Source: Vandiemenella viatica
Lineage: Eukaryota; Arthropoda; Insecta; Orthoptera; Morabidae
Length of the DNA stretch: 64,000 nt
NCBI GenBank assembly: GCA_031002005.1
Contig: CM061919.1
Location: 224,624,739 to 224,688,738, forward strand
Direction: 5' to 3'
Shown: positions 63,311 to 64,000 of the stretch, one piece after another
Layout: every line of letters starts with the position of its first letter
How positions within the stretch are numbered: the stretch's first letter is position 1
Made by a program: the position numbers and the translations under genes
The notes under the pieces: generated by a model
Told to the model about the DNA's origin: nothing
Databases searched by the model: none
What the model saw: only the letters and a program-made list of their open reading frames with translations

Positions 63311-64000
63311 ACGGAACTAGGGAAACATGGGGAACACAGAACGAGAAGGTACCTCACTGTAAAATGTCTGGGGAATGAAATGTCGTAAGGGCAATAACCT
63401 CCACCCGATCTGCTTTATAGCAGTTTTAGACGAAAAGTGTGTACAACAGATTCACTACGTATCTGTGGACAGTGATACTCGAGACTCAAGTTCGTAGAGT
63501 TCTACCAGAAGAAAATACGAATCACCAGCAGAAACTCTAGCTGAAAAAAAAGCTCATTTCTCAAAATACTATACAAACACAAGCAGAAGCTTAAATGTTT
63601 CAAAAATATTTGGCAACACTAAATTCCCACATGAAGAACAGAAATAAATAACCATAATGTAGAAAAATCGTAAAGGAAAAGAAAAAATTATTTCGCAGAC
63701 TTTGCAAAACAAGAAAATCCGTCAGGGTTGCTGTTTGCGGGAACAGTCTCCCTGTTTGTCCGGAGTCTTATCTCCTGGAAAAAAGAAGGCAGAGGCGGCG
63801 TGGAGAAGCGATGTATACATTCAGACGCTCTCCTACTGCCGCAGATAAGAGAACGAGTTAAGAAAGGCTTTATCTCACCGACATCCACTGCACCCGAAAT
63901 TGCTGCCGGAAAATACCGGCCTCTAACGACTACAGCCGAGTCTGGACGAGATTATCCGATAGTACCCGAGCTCATCCGAACTGGTCCGAAGAAAACGAAT
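63311..64000. other. window edge, GC-richer end, unassigned
   Basis: From about 63690 the GC content rises, with GATAA-type motifs (CTTATCTCC at 63766, GATAAGAGAACGAG at 63843). It could be the flank of a gene beyond the window. No frame is convincing. Confidence 0.35.

Overview
This is eukaryotic, AT-rich intergenic DNA from an arthropod, most likely an insect. Three things point there: a two-exon gene for a secreted Gly-rich/VPVP-repeat protein of cuticle or eggshell type with a compact TATA/Inr promoter; a dense mix of mariner, Tc1, hAT, Harbinger-like and Helitron elements; and at least fourteen copies of one tRNA-derived SINE. The SINE 3' module (GTTTCCC..AATCACTCCAGG..GAATGCCGGGATGGTTCCTT) resembles repeats I associate with polyneopteran insects (locusts, stick insects, cockroaches and termites). 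That placement is from memory and is an inference. Nothing looks prokaryotic, and there are no operons, rRNAs, functional tRNAs or CRISPR arrays.

Host genes. (1) At 42.4-46.3 kb, plus strand, lies the one clear host gene: TATA box, initiator, an 18-nt first coding exon (MRTTAL), a 2.3-kb intron, a long Gly/VPVP exon and a poly(A) signal. Its second exon changes reading frame once, near 45.51 kb, inside the VPVP tract. (2) At 36756-36826, plus strand, is a small exon encoding the first 24 residues of a THAP zinc finger, ending in a consensus splice donor. An NRF-1-like palindrome lies about 100 bp upstream. The remaining exons were not found.

Mobile elements. 1-9.6 kb: LINE and pogo-type remnants, a Harbinger-like MITE and a hAT MITE. 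10-18.3 kb: a possible solo LTR, then a decayed LINE split by a 1.73-kb Helitron with both ends preserved, then further Helitron-type repeats. 18.4-25.3 kb: a CpG-rich patch, a remnant of a repetitive arthropod protein family, two hAT transposase C-terminal remnants and two TIR MITEs. 26-36.5 kb: a Tc1 element, several hAT MITEs (one with a perfect 8-bp target duplication), a long foldback palindrome carrying a 137-bp hairpin-headed insertion, a double-headed Helitron, and a TIR element with a DUF4817-type helix-turn-helix gene inserted into a second copy of the LTR-like repeat. 37-42 kb: Helitron-related modules, a minisatellite and SINEs. 47-50 kb: two LINEs and an inverted-repeat element. 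53-60.4 kb: a nearly intact mariner, a deleted mariner and a Tc1 element. 60.4-64 kb: SINE, Helitron, MITE and LINE fragments.

How it fits together. Most of the window is a layered record of insertions, and nesting gives relative ages (Helitron into LINE; TIR element into LTR-like repeat; small hairpin element into foldback; hAT MITE beside a mariner end). The intergenic stretches show nothing I could recognise. Coordinates of decayed repeats are approximate; ends with TIRs or target duplications were read base by base.
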